NCBI RefSeq assembly: GCF_000382365.1 | Contig: NZ_KB908215.1 | Span: 496,001-560,000, forward strand | Length of the DNA stretch: 64,000 nucleotides | Source of the DNA: Pannonibacter phragmitetus DSM 14782 | Lineage (GTDB): Bacteria; Pseudomonadota; Alphaproteobacteria; Rhizobiales; Stappiaceae | Reading direction: 5' to 3' | Shown: piece after piece, positions 16,459 to 25,107 of the stretch | Layout: the number at the start of each line of letters is the position of its first letter | How positions within the stretch are numbered: the stretch's first letter is position 1 | Notes under the pieces: generated by a model | Seen by the model: only the letters and a program-made list of their open reading frames with translations | Databases searched by the model: none | Told to the model about the DNA's origin: nothing | Translations under genes and position numbers: made by a program

Positions 16459-18081
16459 TCAGCGCCTGCGCATGAGGCTGACGCCCCACGGCCCAAGCGC
16501 GATGATGCCGTCATGCTCCGAAACACTGCCGATCTCATGCCCGATCGTTTCCCACTCATGTGAAGGGATGCGGATATCGGCTGGCGTATCCGAGAGATTG
16601 AAGGCGCAGAATATGGTCTCGCCATTCAGCTGCCGGGAGAAACTGAGTACATCCCCCGTCACCGTCATCGGCGACTGACTGCCCTTCATCACCGCCGGAT
16701 GGGCATGACGGAAGGCAATGGCGCGGCGGTAGTGGTGGAGCAAAGCCGCCGGATCAGTCTCCTGCGCATCCACGGCGAGCCCATAATGCTCGCTGGGCAC
16801 CGGCAGCCAGGGCCGGGCTTCCGAAAAGCCGCCGCTCTGCTGCTGGATGTTCCAGACCATCGGCGTGCGGCAGCCGTCGCGGCCCTTGAACTTCGGCCAG
16901 AACTCGATGCCATAGGGGTCCTGCAGATCCTCGAAGGCAAGTTCGGCTTCCGGCAGGCCAAGTTCCTCGCCCTGATAGATGCAGACCGATCCACGCAGGC
17001 ACATGAGCAGCGTTGCATAGGTGCGCGCGGCAGCGGGCGTCAGATGCCAGCGGGTGATGTGGCGCACCACATCGTGGTTGGAGAAGGCCCAGCAGGCCCA
17101 ACCTTCCGAAGCCACCCGGTCAAACTCCTCAAAGACGCTTGCCACATAGGGCGCGGTCATCGGGCGGTTTGCCAGAAACTCGAAGGCATAGGACATCTGC
17201 ATCAGGTCATCGCCCCGGGTATATTCCCCCAGAAGCTCCAGCCCGCGCTGGCTGTCGCCAATCTCGCCGACAGTGGCCGCGTTATACTCGTCCAGCACCA
17301 TGCGGAAGCGGCGCAGAAACTCCAGGTTCTCAGGCTGGTTCTTGTCATAGACATGGCGCTGGTGGTTGTAGGGGTTCACCTTCGGCGCCGTCAGATCGTT
17401 GCGCTCCTCCACCGGCAGGGCCGGGTTGTCACGCAGTTCCCTGTCGCAGAAATAGAAGTTGATCGTGTCGAGGCGGAAGCCATCCACCCCGCGCTTCAGC
17501 CAGAAACGCGCCACGTCCAGCAGGGCATCCTGCACATCCGTATTGTGGAAGTTCAGGTCCGGCTGAGAGACAAGGAAATTATGCAGGTAATACTGCTCAC
17601 GCCTTGCATCCCAGTGCCAGGCCGGGCCGCCGAAGATGGACAGCCAGTTGTTGGGCGGCGTGCCATCCGGCTTGGGGTCCGCCCAGACATACCAGTCCGA
17701 ACGCGGATTATTGCGGCTCTGCCGGCTCTCCTCGAACCAGGGGTGCTTGTCGGAGGTGTGGGACAGCACGAGGTCGATCAGCACCTTGATGCCATGGGCA
17801 TGGGCGGTTTCGATCACCCGGTCAAAATCGGCCAGCGAGCCGAACATGGGGTCCACGTCGCAGTAATCGGACACGTCATAGCCGAAGTCCTTCATCGGCG
17901 ACGTGAAGAAGGGGCTGATCCAGATGGCATCCGCGCCAAGGCTGGCGATATGCGGAATGCGGCTGACGATACCCGCCAGATCACCGATGCCGTCGCCATT
18001 GGAGTCCTGATAGCTACGCGGGTAGATCTGATAGATCACCGCGCCGCGCCACCAGTCCTTGTCCTTGATGAGGGTGGTCAT
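16459..18081 (-). CDS. aglA: Alpha-glucosidase, GH13
   Basis: 540-aa cytoplasmic alpha-glucosidase that hydrolyses imported sucrose, trehalose, maltose or related glucosides. GH13 machinery is complete: DLVLSHTSDKHPWF, nucleophile Asp205 in GVDGFRLDTINFY, acid/base Glu273 in TVGEIGD, and stabiliser Asp337 in FSNHDVVR. The QPDLNFHNTDVQDA block is typical of the oligo-alpha-1,6/alpha-glucosidase subgroup. Gene order aglE-F-G-A-K is that described in Sinorhizobium meliloti. AGGA lies about 9 bp before the ATG. Confidence 0.95.
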   Translation of the reverse strand: MTTLIKDKDWWRGAVIYQIYPRSYQDSNGDGIGDLAGIVSRIPHIASLGADAIWISPFFTSPMKDFGYDVSDYCDVDPMFGSLADFDRVIETAHAHGIKVLIDLVLSHTSDKHPWFEESRQSRNNPRSDWYVWADPKPDGTPPNNWLSIFGGPAWHWDARREQYYLHNFLVSQPDLNFHNTDVQDALLDVARFWLKRGVDGFRLDTINFYFCDRELRDNPALPVEERNDLTAPKVNPYNHQRHVYDKNQPENLEFLRRFRMVLDEYNAATVGEIGDSQRGLELLGEYTRGDDLMQMSYAFEFLANRPMTAPYVASVFEEFDRVASEGWACWAFSNHDVVRHITRWHLTPAAARTYATLLMCLRGSVCIYQGEELGLPEAELAFEDLQDPYGIEFWPKFKGRDGCRTPMVWNIQQQSGGFSEARPWLPVPSEHYGLAVDAQETDPAALLHHYRRAIAFRHAHPAVMKGSQSPMTVTGDVLSFSRQLNGETIFCAFNLSDTPADIRIPSHEWETIGHEIGSVSEHDGIIALGPWGVSLMRRR

Positions 18082-18128
18082 TCACGAAATCCTGTCGTTG
18101 ATACGTCTGAGACTTGGAGGGAGGAAGG

Positions 18129-19256
18129 TTATTTGACGGAGCCGGCCAGCAGCCCGCGCACAAGAAATCTCTGCAGCGCAAAGAACACCAGCAGCGGCAC
18201 GAAAATGGACACGAAGGCGGAAGCCGCAAGGATTTCCCACTCCCCACCCTTGGAGCCCAGAAGCTCGCGCAGCACGCCCGTCATGACGAGCTGCTGCTGG
18301 TTGTTGCCCAGGAACACGGTGGCCACCAGCAGATCGTTCCATGTCCAGAGGAACTGGAAGATGGCGAAGGAAGCCAGCGCCGGGAAGCTGAGCGGCAGGA
18401 TCAGCTTGAGGAAGATCTGGAAGTCACTCGCCCCATCCACCCGTGCGCTCTCGATGATCTCGCGCGGCAGGCCCACCATGTAGTTGCGCAAGAGATAGAT
18501 CGCCATGGGCAGGCCGAAGCCCGTGTGCGCCAGCCAGATGCCCAGATACTCCTTGCCGATACCCAGCGAATTATGCAGCCGCAGCAGGGGGATCAGCGCC
18601 AGCTGCAACGGCACCACCAGAAGGCCGACGATGGCAGCAATCAGCAGTGCCCGGCCCGGAAACTCCATCCACGCCAGCGCATAGGCGGCAAAGGCGGCAA
18701 TCAGGATCGGGATGATGGTCGCCGGAATGGTCACCGTCAGCGTGTTGAGAAACGCCCTGCCCAAACCTTCGGCAAACAGCACCGTCTCATAATTGGTCAT
18801 GGTGAAGCTCGGCGGTGTTTCCGCCGTCACGAAGATGCGCGGGCTGCGGCCCTCAAACTTCGCCGGACTTTCCAGCCGGTAGGCGCCATCGGCTTCCACC
18901 GTCAGCCTCTGCCCATCGGCAAGGCTTGCCGTGGTTCCCGCCTCATGGGCCGCATGTTCGCGCGAGGAGGTGCCGAAGGCGGTCACGATGCCACTGCCTG
19001 TGTCAAAGACATTGCCATCGATGACGAACTGCCCCGCCTCCTCCCGCTGGGAGGCGGCATCACCGGCCCGGACGATGGAATTCTGAACCGATGGAAACAG
19101 CGCCCTCCACCAGCCGGTGGCGGCAATCTGGTCCGCCTGCCGGAAGGAGGAAACGAGAAGCCCGATCGTCGGAACCGTCCACAGCAGCACCAGCGCGATG
19201 ACCGAGAGATTGACGGCCCAGGTGAGCCCCGAGCGCTTGCCCGCAATATGATCCAT
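18129..19256 (-). CDS. aglG: Alpha-glucoside ABC transporter permease AglG
   Basis: 375-aa inner-membrane permease with a large periplasmic loop (about residues 55-160) between helices 1 and 2, as in AglG/MalG proteins. The ATPase-contact EAA loop reads REIIESARVDGASDFQIFLKL near residue 265 (21 residues; key Glu-Ser-Ala...Gly). ATG 19256 overlaps the aglF stop by one base (TGATG), implying translational coupling; a GTG one codon earlier is an alternative. Confidence 0.92.
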   Translation of the reverse strand: MDHIAGKRSGLTWAVNLSVIALVLLWTVPTIGLLVSSFRQADQIAATGWWRALFPSVQNSIVRAGDAASQREEAGQFVIDGNVFDTGSGIVTAFGTSSREHAAHEAGTTASLADGQRLTVEADGAYRLESPAKFEGRSPRIFVTAETPPSFTMTNYETVLFAEGLGRAFLNTLTVTIPATIIPILIAAFAAYALAWMEFPGRALLIAAIVGLLVVPLQLALIPLLRLHNSLGIGKEYLGIWLAHTGFGLPMAIYLLRNYMVGLPREIIESARVDGASDFQIFLKLILPLSFPALASFAIFQFLWTWNDLLVATVFLGNNQQQLVMTGVLRELLGSKGGEWEILAASAFVSIFVPLLVFFALQRFLVRGLLAGSVK

Positions 19257-20251
19257 CACTGCATCTCCTTGCGGGCGTTGCGGATATTCCAGATCATGAT
19301 CGGCGTCACCAGCAGCATGATCACCAGCGCCACCGTGGAGGCACGGCCGGTGTCATTGCCACGGAACATCCAGTCGAACATGAGGTTTGCAAGCACCTGC
19401 GTGCCCGACTGACCATTGGTCATGGCCAGCACGATATCGAAGACCTTCAGCACCACGATGGTGATCGTCGTCCAGACCACGGCAATGGTGCCCCAGATCT
19501 GCGGCACCTTGATGCGGAAGAACACCTGCAGCGGCGAGGCACCATCAAGGATCGCCGCCTCAATGGTCTCCTCCGGAATGCCGCGCAGGGCAGCAGAGAG
19601 AATGACCATGGCAAAGCCGGTCTGGATCCAGACCAGCACGATCATCAGGAAAAGGTTGTTCCAGAGGTCAATGGTCAGCCAAGTCTGCGGCTCGCCGCCG
19701 AAGAACACCACCACCGCATTGAGAAGGCCGATCTGCTCCTGCCCGGCAGGGCGGTAGTCATAGATGAACTTCCAGATCACCGAGGCGCCGATGAAGGAGA
19801 TCGCCATGGGCATGAAAATCAGCGACTTGGCGAGATTGCCCCAGCGGATCCGGTCCGTCAGAGCCGCCGCCAGCAGGCCGAATGCGGTGGAGGCGGCAGG
19901 CACGAACAGCAGCCACAGCATGTTGTTGCGGATGGACTCGCGGAACTTCGCATCCTCGATCAGCCAGATGTAGTTGCCAAGGCCGACAAAGCGCGTGCCC
20001 GAGCTGTCATGCAGCGACAGCCACACCGACACGAACACCGGGTAAAGCAGATAGACGCCCAGCAGCAGCACGGCAGGCGCCAGGAACAGCCAGGGCCGGA
20101 TCAGGGCGGCCCGGTTGATGTTGCGCCCCGCATTGGCCCCGCGCGGCGGAAACACCGCGTCGAGGATGAGGTTGGAGCCGTAGAAATAAGCGACGCAGCC
20201 GAACACGCCGGCAACAATCGTCGCACCCGCCATCATGATCTGCTGGAGCAT
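19256..20251 (-). CDS. aglF: Alpha-glucoside ABC transporter permease AglF
   Basis: 331-aa permease paired with AglG. GGGGAGGGG directly upstream supports ATG 20251, and the protein opens with a hydrophobic helix (MMAGATIVAGVFGCVAYFYG) as in S. meliloti AglF. EAA loop: IPEETIEAAILDGASPLQVFF. About eight hydrophobic segments. Separated from aglE by 134 bp with a strong hairpin. Confidence 0.93.
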   Translation of the reverse strand: MLQQIMMAGATIVAGVFGCVAYFYGSNLILDAVFPPRGANAGRNINRAALIRPWLFLAPAVLLLGVYLLYPVFVSVWLSLHDSSGTRFVGLGNYIWLIEDAKFRESIRNNMLWLLFVPAASTAFGLLAAALTDRIRWGNLAKSLIFMPMAISFIGASVIWKFIYDYRPAGQEQIGLLNAVVVFFGGEPQTWLTIDLWNNLFLMIVLVWIQTGFAMVILSAALRGIPEETIEAAILDGASPLQVFFRIKVPQIWGTIAVVWTTITIVVLKVFDIVLAMTNGQSGTQVLANLMFDWMFRGNDTGRASTVALVIMLLVTPIMIWNIRNARKEMQ

Positions 20252-20345
20252 TGCCCCTCCCCGTGCGCATTGATCCTTGACGGCGCTCAAGGCGCCCGCC
20301 GCCGGATCACGGCCACCGGTTTTCCCGGCTTCTTGTCATGGAGGC

Positions 20346-20375
20346 CGCCGCCAGCCGCATAACCGGCTGGCGGCG
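20346..20375 (-). promoter_or_regulatory. Intercistronic stem-loop between aglE and aglF
   Basis: Perfect 12-bp stem CGCCGCCAGCCG (20346-20357) with CGGCTGGCGGCG (20364-20375) and a 6-nt loop, 10 bp after the aglE stop. No U-tract. Likely stabilises aglE mRNA so binding protein outnumbers permease. Confidence 0.65.
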
Positions 20376-20385
20376 AACCACTCTC

Positions 20386-21744
20386 TTACTTCTTGATCGC
20401 GTCCCAGGCCTTCTGGATATCCGCACCGACCACGGCCGCGTCCTTGCCGCCGGCCACATAGTCCACCATGCCGGTCCAGAAGGCACCGGCACCAATGGCC
20501 CCCGGCATCAGGTCGGATCCGTCAAAGCGGAAGGTCGTGGCGTTCAGAAGGATATCACCCATCTTCTTCAGGGTCGGATCGCCATAGACCTCCGTGTTGA
20601 CGCCCTTGTGCGGGGTCAGGAAGCCTGTCTGCGCCATCCACACTTCATGAGCGATCGGCGTCTGCAGGAAGTCGATCAGCGCCTGGGCGGCCGGGCTGTC
20701 CTTGGTGATGGAGAACATGGTGCCTGCACCAAGCACCGGCTGGCCGAGATCCTTCTCCGCATAGGCCGGGAAGTAGAAGAAATCCACATCCTCACCGATC
20801 ACCGTGCCTTCCGGGAAGAATGACGGGATGAACGATGCCTGACGGTGCATGTAGCACTGCGGCGGCGAGGCAAAGAGGCCCTTCGGGCTGTCGCGGAAAT
20901 CGATGGTGGCCACACCGGCAGCACCACCCGCCACATACTTGTCATTGCGGGCAAAGTGACCGAACTCCTCGATGGCACCCACGACCTTGGGATCATCGAA
21001 CTTCAGGTTGTTGCGCGTCCAGGCGTCGTAATCCTCCGGCGACTGGGTGCGCAGCATCATGTCTTCCACCCAGTCGGTGGCCGGCCAGCCGGTGGCTGCC
21101 CCCGAGCCAAGACCGATGCACCAGGGCGTGCCGCCATCCGCGACGATCTGGTCCGTCAGCGCCTTCAGCTCTTCCATAGTCGTGGGCACTTCATAGCCCG
21201 CATCCTCGAAATTCTCCGGCACGTACCAGACCAGCGACTTCACATCGACCTTGTAGAACAGGCCGTAGAGCGCATCCTGACCATCCTTGCCCTTGAAAGT
21301 CGCCAGATCCACCCAGGACTGGCCTGCGGCATAGTTGTCGCGCAGCCAGTTGGAGGCCTCTTCGCCCAGCGGCGTCAGGAAGCCCTTGGCTGCCAGATCG
21401 CGTGCAAGACCCGGCTGCGGGAAGATGGCGACGTCCGGCGGGGAACCGGCTTCCGTATCGATGACGATCTGCTGCTCGAAGCTGTCGGAGCCGGAATAGT
21501 TGACCTTCACCCCCGTGGCCGCTTCGAAATAGGCAAAGACGCTTTCAACCAGCACCTTGTCCGGCCCAAGCCAGGGGCCAAGCACCGTGATCGACTGCCC
21601 CTTCAGGGCATCGGACTTCACGCCCTCATAACTTGCCCAGTTGAAACGGCTGTCGGCGCCCGGCTCGAACTTCAGGCTCTGCGCATTGGCTGCACCGCAC
21701 ATCAGTGCCAGCCCGGCCGCGCCGGCGAGCAAAACTGTCTTCAT
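20386..21744 (-). CDS. aglE: Alpha-glucoside ABC transporter substrate-binding protein
   Basis: 452-aa periplasmic sugar-binding protein. TGGGAGG lies just upstream of ATG 21744 and the product has a signal peptide (MKTVLLAGAAGLALMCGAANA). Mature protein begins QSLKFEPG and shows the cluster-1 sugar-binding fold, with SGSDSFEQQIVIDTEAGSPPDVAIFPQ (in parts) and the aromatic-rich DFRDSPKGLFASPPQCYMHRQ segment seen in AglE proteins. First gene of the operon and controlled by an AglR operator 56 bp upstream of its ATG. Confidence 0.95.
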   Translation of the reverse strand: MKTVLLAGAAGLALMCGAANAQSLKFEPGADSRFNWASYEGVKSDALKGQSITVLGPWLGPDKVLVESVFAYFEAATGVKVNYSGSDSFEQQIVIDTEAGSPPDVAIFPQPGLARDLAAKGFLTPLGEEASNWLRDNYAAGQSWVDLATFKGKDGQDALYGLFYKVDVKSLVWYVPENFEDAGYEVPTTMEELKALTDQIVADGGTPWCIGLGSGAATGWPATDWVEDMMLRTQSPEDYDAWTRNNLKFDDPKVVGAIEEFGHFARNDKYVAGGAAGVATIDFRDSPKGLFASPPQCYMHRQASFIPSFFPEGTVIGEDVDFFYFPAYAEKDLGQPVLGAGTMFSITKDSPAAQALIDFLQTPIAHEVWMAQTGFLTPHKGVNTEVYGDPTLKKMGDILLNATTFRFDGSDLMPGAIGAGAFWTGMVDYVAGGKDAAVVGADIQKAWDAIKK

Positions 21745-21799
21745 CGCTACCTCCCAGTACCGCGCCAGGTTCCTGCGCTTCACATACAGGACCGAGCGT

Positions 21800-21819
21800 C
21801 ATTCAAACCGCTTTGAATG
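21800..21819 (-). promoter_or_regulatory. AglR operator upstream of aglE
   Basis: Perfect LacI-type palindrome CATTCAAA-CCGC-TTTGAATG with a central CG step, 8-bp arms and 4-bp centre, ending 56 bp before the aglE ATG. Its core TCAAACCGCTTTGA is the exact reverse complement of the core of the second site at 21976. Confidence 0.85.
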
Positions 21820-21975
21820 ACCACACTCGCTGATCGGCGCATGCGAGTCAACGGGGATGTTTTTCAGACATGCCACAACACCGCATGCAACCTGAGCTTT
21901 CTCACCGCATTGCAACAAAACACCCGGCCAAAGATCTTTGACGCACGCACCGCAGGCAGCTAAAGTCACGCAAAA

Positions 21976-21991
21976 TTCAAAGCGGTTTGAG
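21976..21991 (+). promoter_or_regulatory. AglR operator upstream of aglR
   Basis: LacI-type site TTCAAA-GCGG-TTTGAG ending 33 bp before the aglR ATG. Core TCAAAGCGGTTTGA equals the aglE operator core read on the other strand; arms outside the core are less symmetric, suggesting weaker binding and autoregulation. The two sites are about 174 bp apart, which would also allow looping. Confidence 0.8.
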
Positions 21992-22024
21992 TGATCAGAC
22001 CGAGACTTTCCGCGATGTGCCCCG

Positions 22025-23056
22025 ATGAATCTGAAGCAGTTTTCCCAGAAGCTGGGGCTTTCGCCCACAACGGTCAGCCGCGCCCTCAACGGATATCCGG
22101 AGGTCAATGAGGCCACGCGTGAGCGGGTGCTGGCGGCCGCAAAGCAGCATAACTATCAGCCCAATGCCCGCGCCCAGCGCCTTGCCACGGGCCGCGCCAT
22201 GGCCATCGGCCACGTCATCCCCATCGCCACCCGGCACGAGATGGTGAACCCCGTCTTCGCGGACTTCATCGCAGGTGCAGGCGAGAGCTACTCGCGCGCC
22301 GGCTACGAGATGGTTCTGTCCATCGTGCCGGATGACCAGGAAGCCAGCGTCTATCGGGAGCTGAAATCGCGCGGCACGGTGGACGGCATCATCGTCCATG
22401 GCCCCAAGATGGCCGATCCGCGCATTCCGCTGCTGCAGGACATCGGCCTGCCCTTCGTGGTGCATGGCCGCTCCAGCGGCACGGCGGTTCCCTATGCCTG
22501 GCTCGACATCAACAACCGCCGCGCCTTCCGCCGCGCCACGGACTTCCTGCTGGATCTCGGCCACCGCCGCATCGGGCTGGTCAACGGCCTGGAGTTCATG
22601 GACTTCGCCGCCCGCCGGCGCTCCGGCTATCTGGAGGCGCTGGAAGCACGCGGGCTTAAGCCTGCGCCGGAGTTGATGTTCAGCGCCGAGATGACCGAAG
22701 GTCAGGGCTATGCCGCCGCTTCCGCGATGCTCGCCTTGCCCGAACCACCGGCCGCCTTCCTTGCGTCTTCCATGATCTCCGGCATCGGCGTGCGCCGCGC
22801 TGTCGAGGAACGCGGCCTGAAGCTGGGCAAAGATGTGTCCGTCATCATCCATGATGACGAGCTTGGATACCTTAAGAACGGCGCGGAAGTGCCCCTCTTC
22901 ACCGCCACCCGCTCCTCCGTGCGTGAGGCCGGACGTCTGGCGGCGGACATGTTGCTGGCGCAGATTGCCGAGCCTGCCAGCGAGCCGCAGACCCGCCTTC
23001 TTGAATGCGATCTCATCATTGGCCAGTCCACCGGACCGGCGCCAGCCAGGACCTGA
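22025..23056 (+). CDS. aglR: LacI-family repressor of the alpha-glucoside operon
   Basis: 343 aa. N-terminal LacI HTH and hinge (MNLKQFSQKLGLSPTTVSRALNG, with YPEVNEATRERVLAAAKQHNY following, in parts; hinge QRLATGRA near 55-62) and a periplasmic-binding-like effector domain with DGIIVHGP and GHRRIGLVNG motifs. Divergent from aglE, with two matching palindromes between them, and 5 bp upstream of the GH1 gene, so it likely represses both directions and is relieved by an alpha-glucoside. Confidence 0.93.
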   Translation: MNLKQFSQKLGLSPTTVSRALNGYPEVNEATRERVLAAAKQHNYQPNARAQRLATGRAMAIGHVIPIATRHEMVNPVFADFIAGAGESYSRAGYEMVLSIVPDDQEASVYRELKSRGTVDGIIVHGPKMADPRIPLLQDIGLPFVVHGRSSGTAVPYAWLDINNRRAFRRATDFLLDLGHRRIGLVNGLEFMDFAARRRSGYLEALEARGLKPAPELMFSAEMTEGQGYAAASAMLALPEPPAAFLASSMISGIGVRRAVEERGLKLGKDVSVIIHDDELGYLKNGAEVPLFTATRSSVREAGRLAADMLLAQIAEPASEPQTRLLECDLIIGQSTGPAPART

Positions 23057-23061
23057 TTTCC

Positions 23062-24387
23062 ATGAACTTCACCCGTGCCGATTTCCCCGGAGACTTCCTC
23101 TTCGGCGCCTCCACCTCGAGCTACCAGATCGAGGGCAGCGCCCTTGGCGGGGCGGGCCGCAGCCAGTGGGACGACTTTGCCGCGACGCCGGGCAATGTCA
23201 TCCGCGCCGAAAACGGCGCCCGCGCCTGCGAGCACATCCTGCGCATGGACGAGGACCTGGACCTGCTGAAACAAGGCAATTTCGACGTCTACCGCTTCTC
23301 CACCTCCTGGGCCCGCGTCATGCCGGAAGGGCGCGGGGCGGTGAATGCGGAAGGGCTCGATTTCTACGACCGGCTGGTGGACGGCCTGCTGGAGCGCGGC
23401 ATCAAGCCTGCCCTCACCCTCTATCACTGGGAACTGCCCTCGGCGCTTCTCGATCTGGGCGGCTGGCGCAACCGGGACATTGCGGACTGGTTCGCCGATT
23501 ACACCACCATCATGATGAAGCGTCTCGGCGACCGTGTCTGGTCGGTGGCACCCGTCAACGAGCCCTGGTGCGTCACCTGGCTGTCCCATTTCCTCGGCAT
23601 TCACGCACCGGGCGTGCGGGATATCCGCGCCACTGCCCGCGCCATGCACCATGTGCTGCTGGCCCATGGCCGCTCCATTCAGGCCATGCGTGCGCTGGGG
23701 GTGAAAAACCTCGGTGCCGTCTGCAATTTCGAATATGCAGCGCCTGCCGATGACAGCGAGGAAGCCCGCAAGGCGGCAGAGCTCTACGACGGCTATTACA
23801 ATCGCTGGTTCCTTGGCGGCATCTTCCAAAAGGAATATCCGGCCAATGTGCTGGAGGGCCTTGGCCCCCATATGCCGAAGGGCTGGGAGAACGACTTTGA
23901 CGTGATCGGCACGCCGGTGGACTGGTGCGGGCTCAATTACTACACCCGCAAGCTCATCGCCCCGGATCCGGACAGCGCCTGGCCCTCCCACAAGGAGGTG
24001 GAAGGCCCTCTGCCTAAGACGCAGATGGGCTGGGAGATCTTTCCCGAAGGCCTCGAATTCTTCCTCAAGCGCACCCACGCGGAATACACGAAAGGCCTGC
24101 CGCTCTACGTTACCGAGAACGGCCTTGCCAATGATGATCACCTGATCAACGGCGAAGTGCAGGATGACGGGCGCATCAGCTTCCTTGATCAGCACCTTGC
24201 CGCCGTCCGCCGGGCAGCAGACGCAGGCGTGCCTGTGAAGGGCTATTTCCTCTGGTCACTCATGGACAATTACGAATGGGCTGTGGGCTTCGAAAAGCGC
24301 TTCGGCATCGTCCATACCGACTTCGAAACACTGACGCGCACGCCAAAGGCCTCCTTCAAGGCCCTGGCCAAGGCCATCGCGCGCTGA
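23062..24387 (+). CDS. bglA: Beta-glucosidase, GH1
   Basis: 441-aa GH1 enzyme. N-terminal FLFGASTSSYQIEGS, acid/base Glu167 in APVNEPW, nucleophile Glu352 in YVTENG, and sugar-binding WSLMDNYEWAVGF. No signal peptide, so cytoplasmic. ATG 23062 follows the aglR stop by 5 bp; an earlier in-frame ATG at 23005 would overlap aglR. Co-transcribed with aglR, adding beta-glucoside hydrolysis to the alpha-glucoside system. GH1 enzymes can be broad, so the natural substrate is not certain. Confidence 0.94.
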   Translation: MNFTRADFPGDFLFGASTSSYQIEGSALGGAGRSQWDDFAATPGNVIRAENGARACEHILRMDEDLDLLKQGNFDVYRFSTSWARVMPEGRGAVNAEGLDFYDRLVDGLLERGIKPALTLYHWELPSALLDLGGWRNRDIADWFADYTTIMMKRLGDRVWSVAPVNEPWCVTWLSHFLGIHAPGVRDIRATARAMHHVLLAHGRSIQAMRALGVKNLGAVCNFEYAAPADDSEEARKAAELYDGYYNRWFLGGIFQKEYPANVLEGLGPHMPKGWENDFDVIGTPVDWCGLNYYTRKLIAPDPDSAWPSHKEVEGPLPKTQMGWEIFPEGLEFFLKRTHAEYTKGLPLYVTENGLANDDHLINGEVQDDGRISFLDQHLAAVRRAADAGVPVKGYFLWSLMDNYEWAVGFEKRFGIVHTDFETLTRTPKASFKALAKAIAR

Positions 24388-24414
24388 TTGGCCTCGGGTT
24401 GGCCTTGACAGACA

Positions 24415-24467
24415 GACATGGGAAAGTCCTTCCTGCTGCATTGCAACAAGAAGGCCTTTCCCATGTC
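24415..24467 (+). promoter_or_regulatory. Long inverted repeat covering the start site of the NUDIX gene
   Basis: GACATGGGAAAGTCCTTC (24415-24432) pairs with GAAGGCCTTTCCCATGTC (24450-24467): 17 of 18 positions complementary, 17-nt loop. The 3' arm contains most of the AAGAAGG ribosome-binding site and the AUG (24463) of the NUDIX gene. In RNA this would hide the translation start. No U-tract follows, so it is not a standard terminator for bglA. Confidence 0.75.
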
Positions 24468-25071
24468 AGAGACCGATACGCACGCCCGCACCCTGCAGGA
24501 CCGGGTCCGCATCCGCGCAGCCGAGCTGCTTTCCGACAACTGGGGCAAGCTGACCCGCTACCGCTTTGATCTGCAACGGTCGGATGGTCAATGGCAGGAG
24601 CAGACGCGGGAAGTCTATGACCGGGGGCACGGCGCCGTGCTGCTGGCCTATGACCTGGAGCGCCGCCACGTGCTGCTCACCCGCCAGTTCCGCCTGCCGG
24701 CTTTTGTTTCCGGGCAGCAGGAGGAGATGATCGAGGCACCCGCCGGACTGCTCGACAAGCTCGACCCCGAAACCCGCATCCGCGCCGAGGTGGAAGAAGA
24801 AACCGGCTACCGGCTGGGCAAGGTGGAGCGCCTGTTTGCGCCCTTCATGAGCCCCGGCTCCGTCACCGAGCACCTCACCTTCTTCATCGCTCCCTATTCA
24901 CCCGATGACCGGGTGAGCGACGGCGGCGGCCTTGAAGAGGAAGGCGAGGACATCGAGGTGCTGGACCTTGCCTTTGACGAGGCGTTTGCCATGGTCCGCG
25001 ACGGCCGCATCTGCGACGGCAAGACAATCCTGCTGCTCTACCACCTGGCGCTGACCGTGTTTCGGGATTAA
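24463..25071 (+). CDS. NUDIX hydrolase, NudK/ADP-sugar pyrophosphatase type
   Basis: 202-aa NUDIX-fold enzyme likely hydrolysing a nucleoside-diphosphate sugar such as GDP-mannose or ADP-ribose. NUDIX box region GLLDKLDPETRIRAEVEEETGY (key residues Gly, Glu-Glu and the final EETG; an Ala stands where the consensus Arg before Glu is usual and the Glu of the first half is replaced), preceded by EMIEAPAG and followed by FMSPGSVTEHLTFFIAPY, both typical of NudK-like proteins. ATG 24463 has AAGAAGG; an in-frame ATG at 24418 adds 15 residues encoded by the inverted repeat and lacks a ribosome-binding site. Confidence 0.82.
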   Translation: MSETDTHARTLQDRVRIRAAELLSDNWGKLTRYRFDLQRSDGQWQEQTREVYDRGHGAVLLAYDLERRHVLLTRQFRLPAFVSGQQEEMIEAPAGLLDKLDPETRIRAEVEEETGYRLGKVERLFAPFMSPGSVTEHLTFFIAPYSPDDRVSDGGGLEEEGEDIEVLDLAFDEAFAMVRDGRICDGKTILLLYHLALTVFRD

Positions 25072-25107
25072 AAGTCAATATTTTTCAATGCCTTAAAAAT
25101 CACCTCC

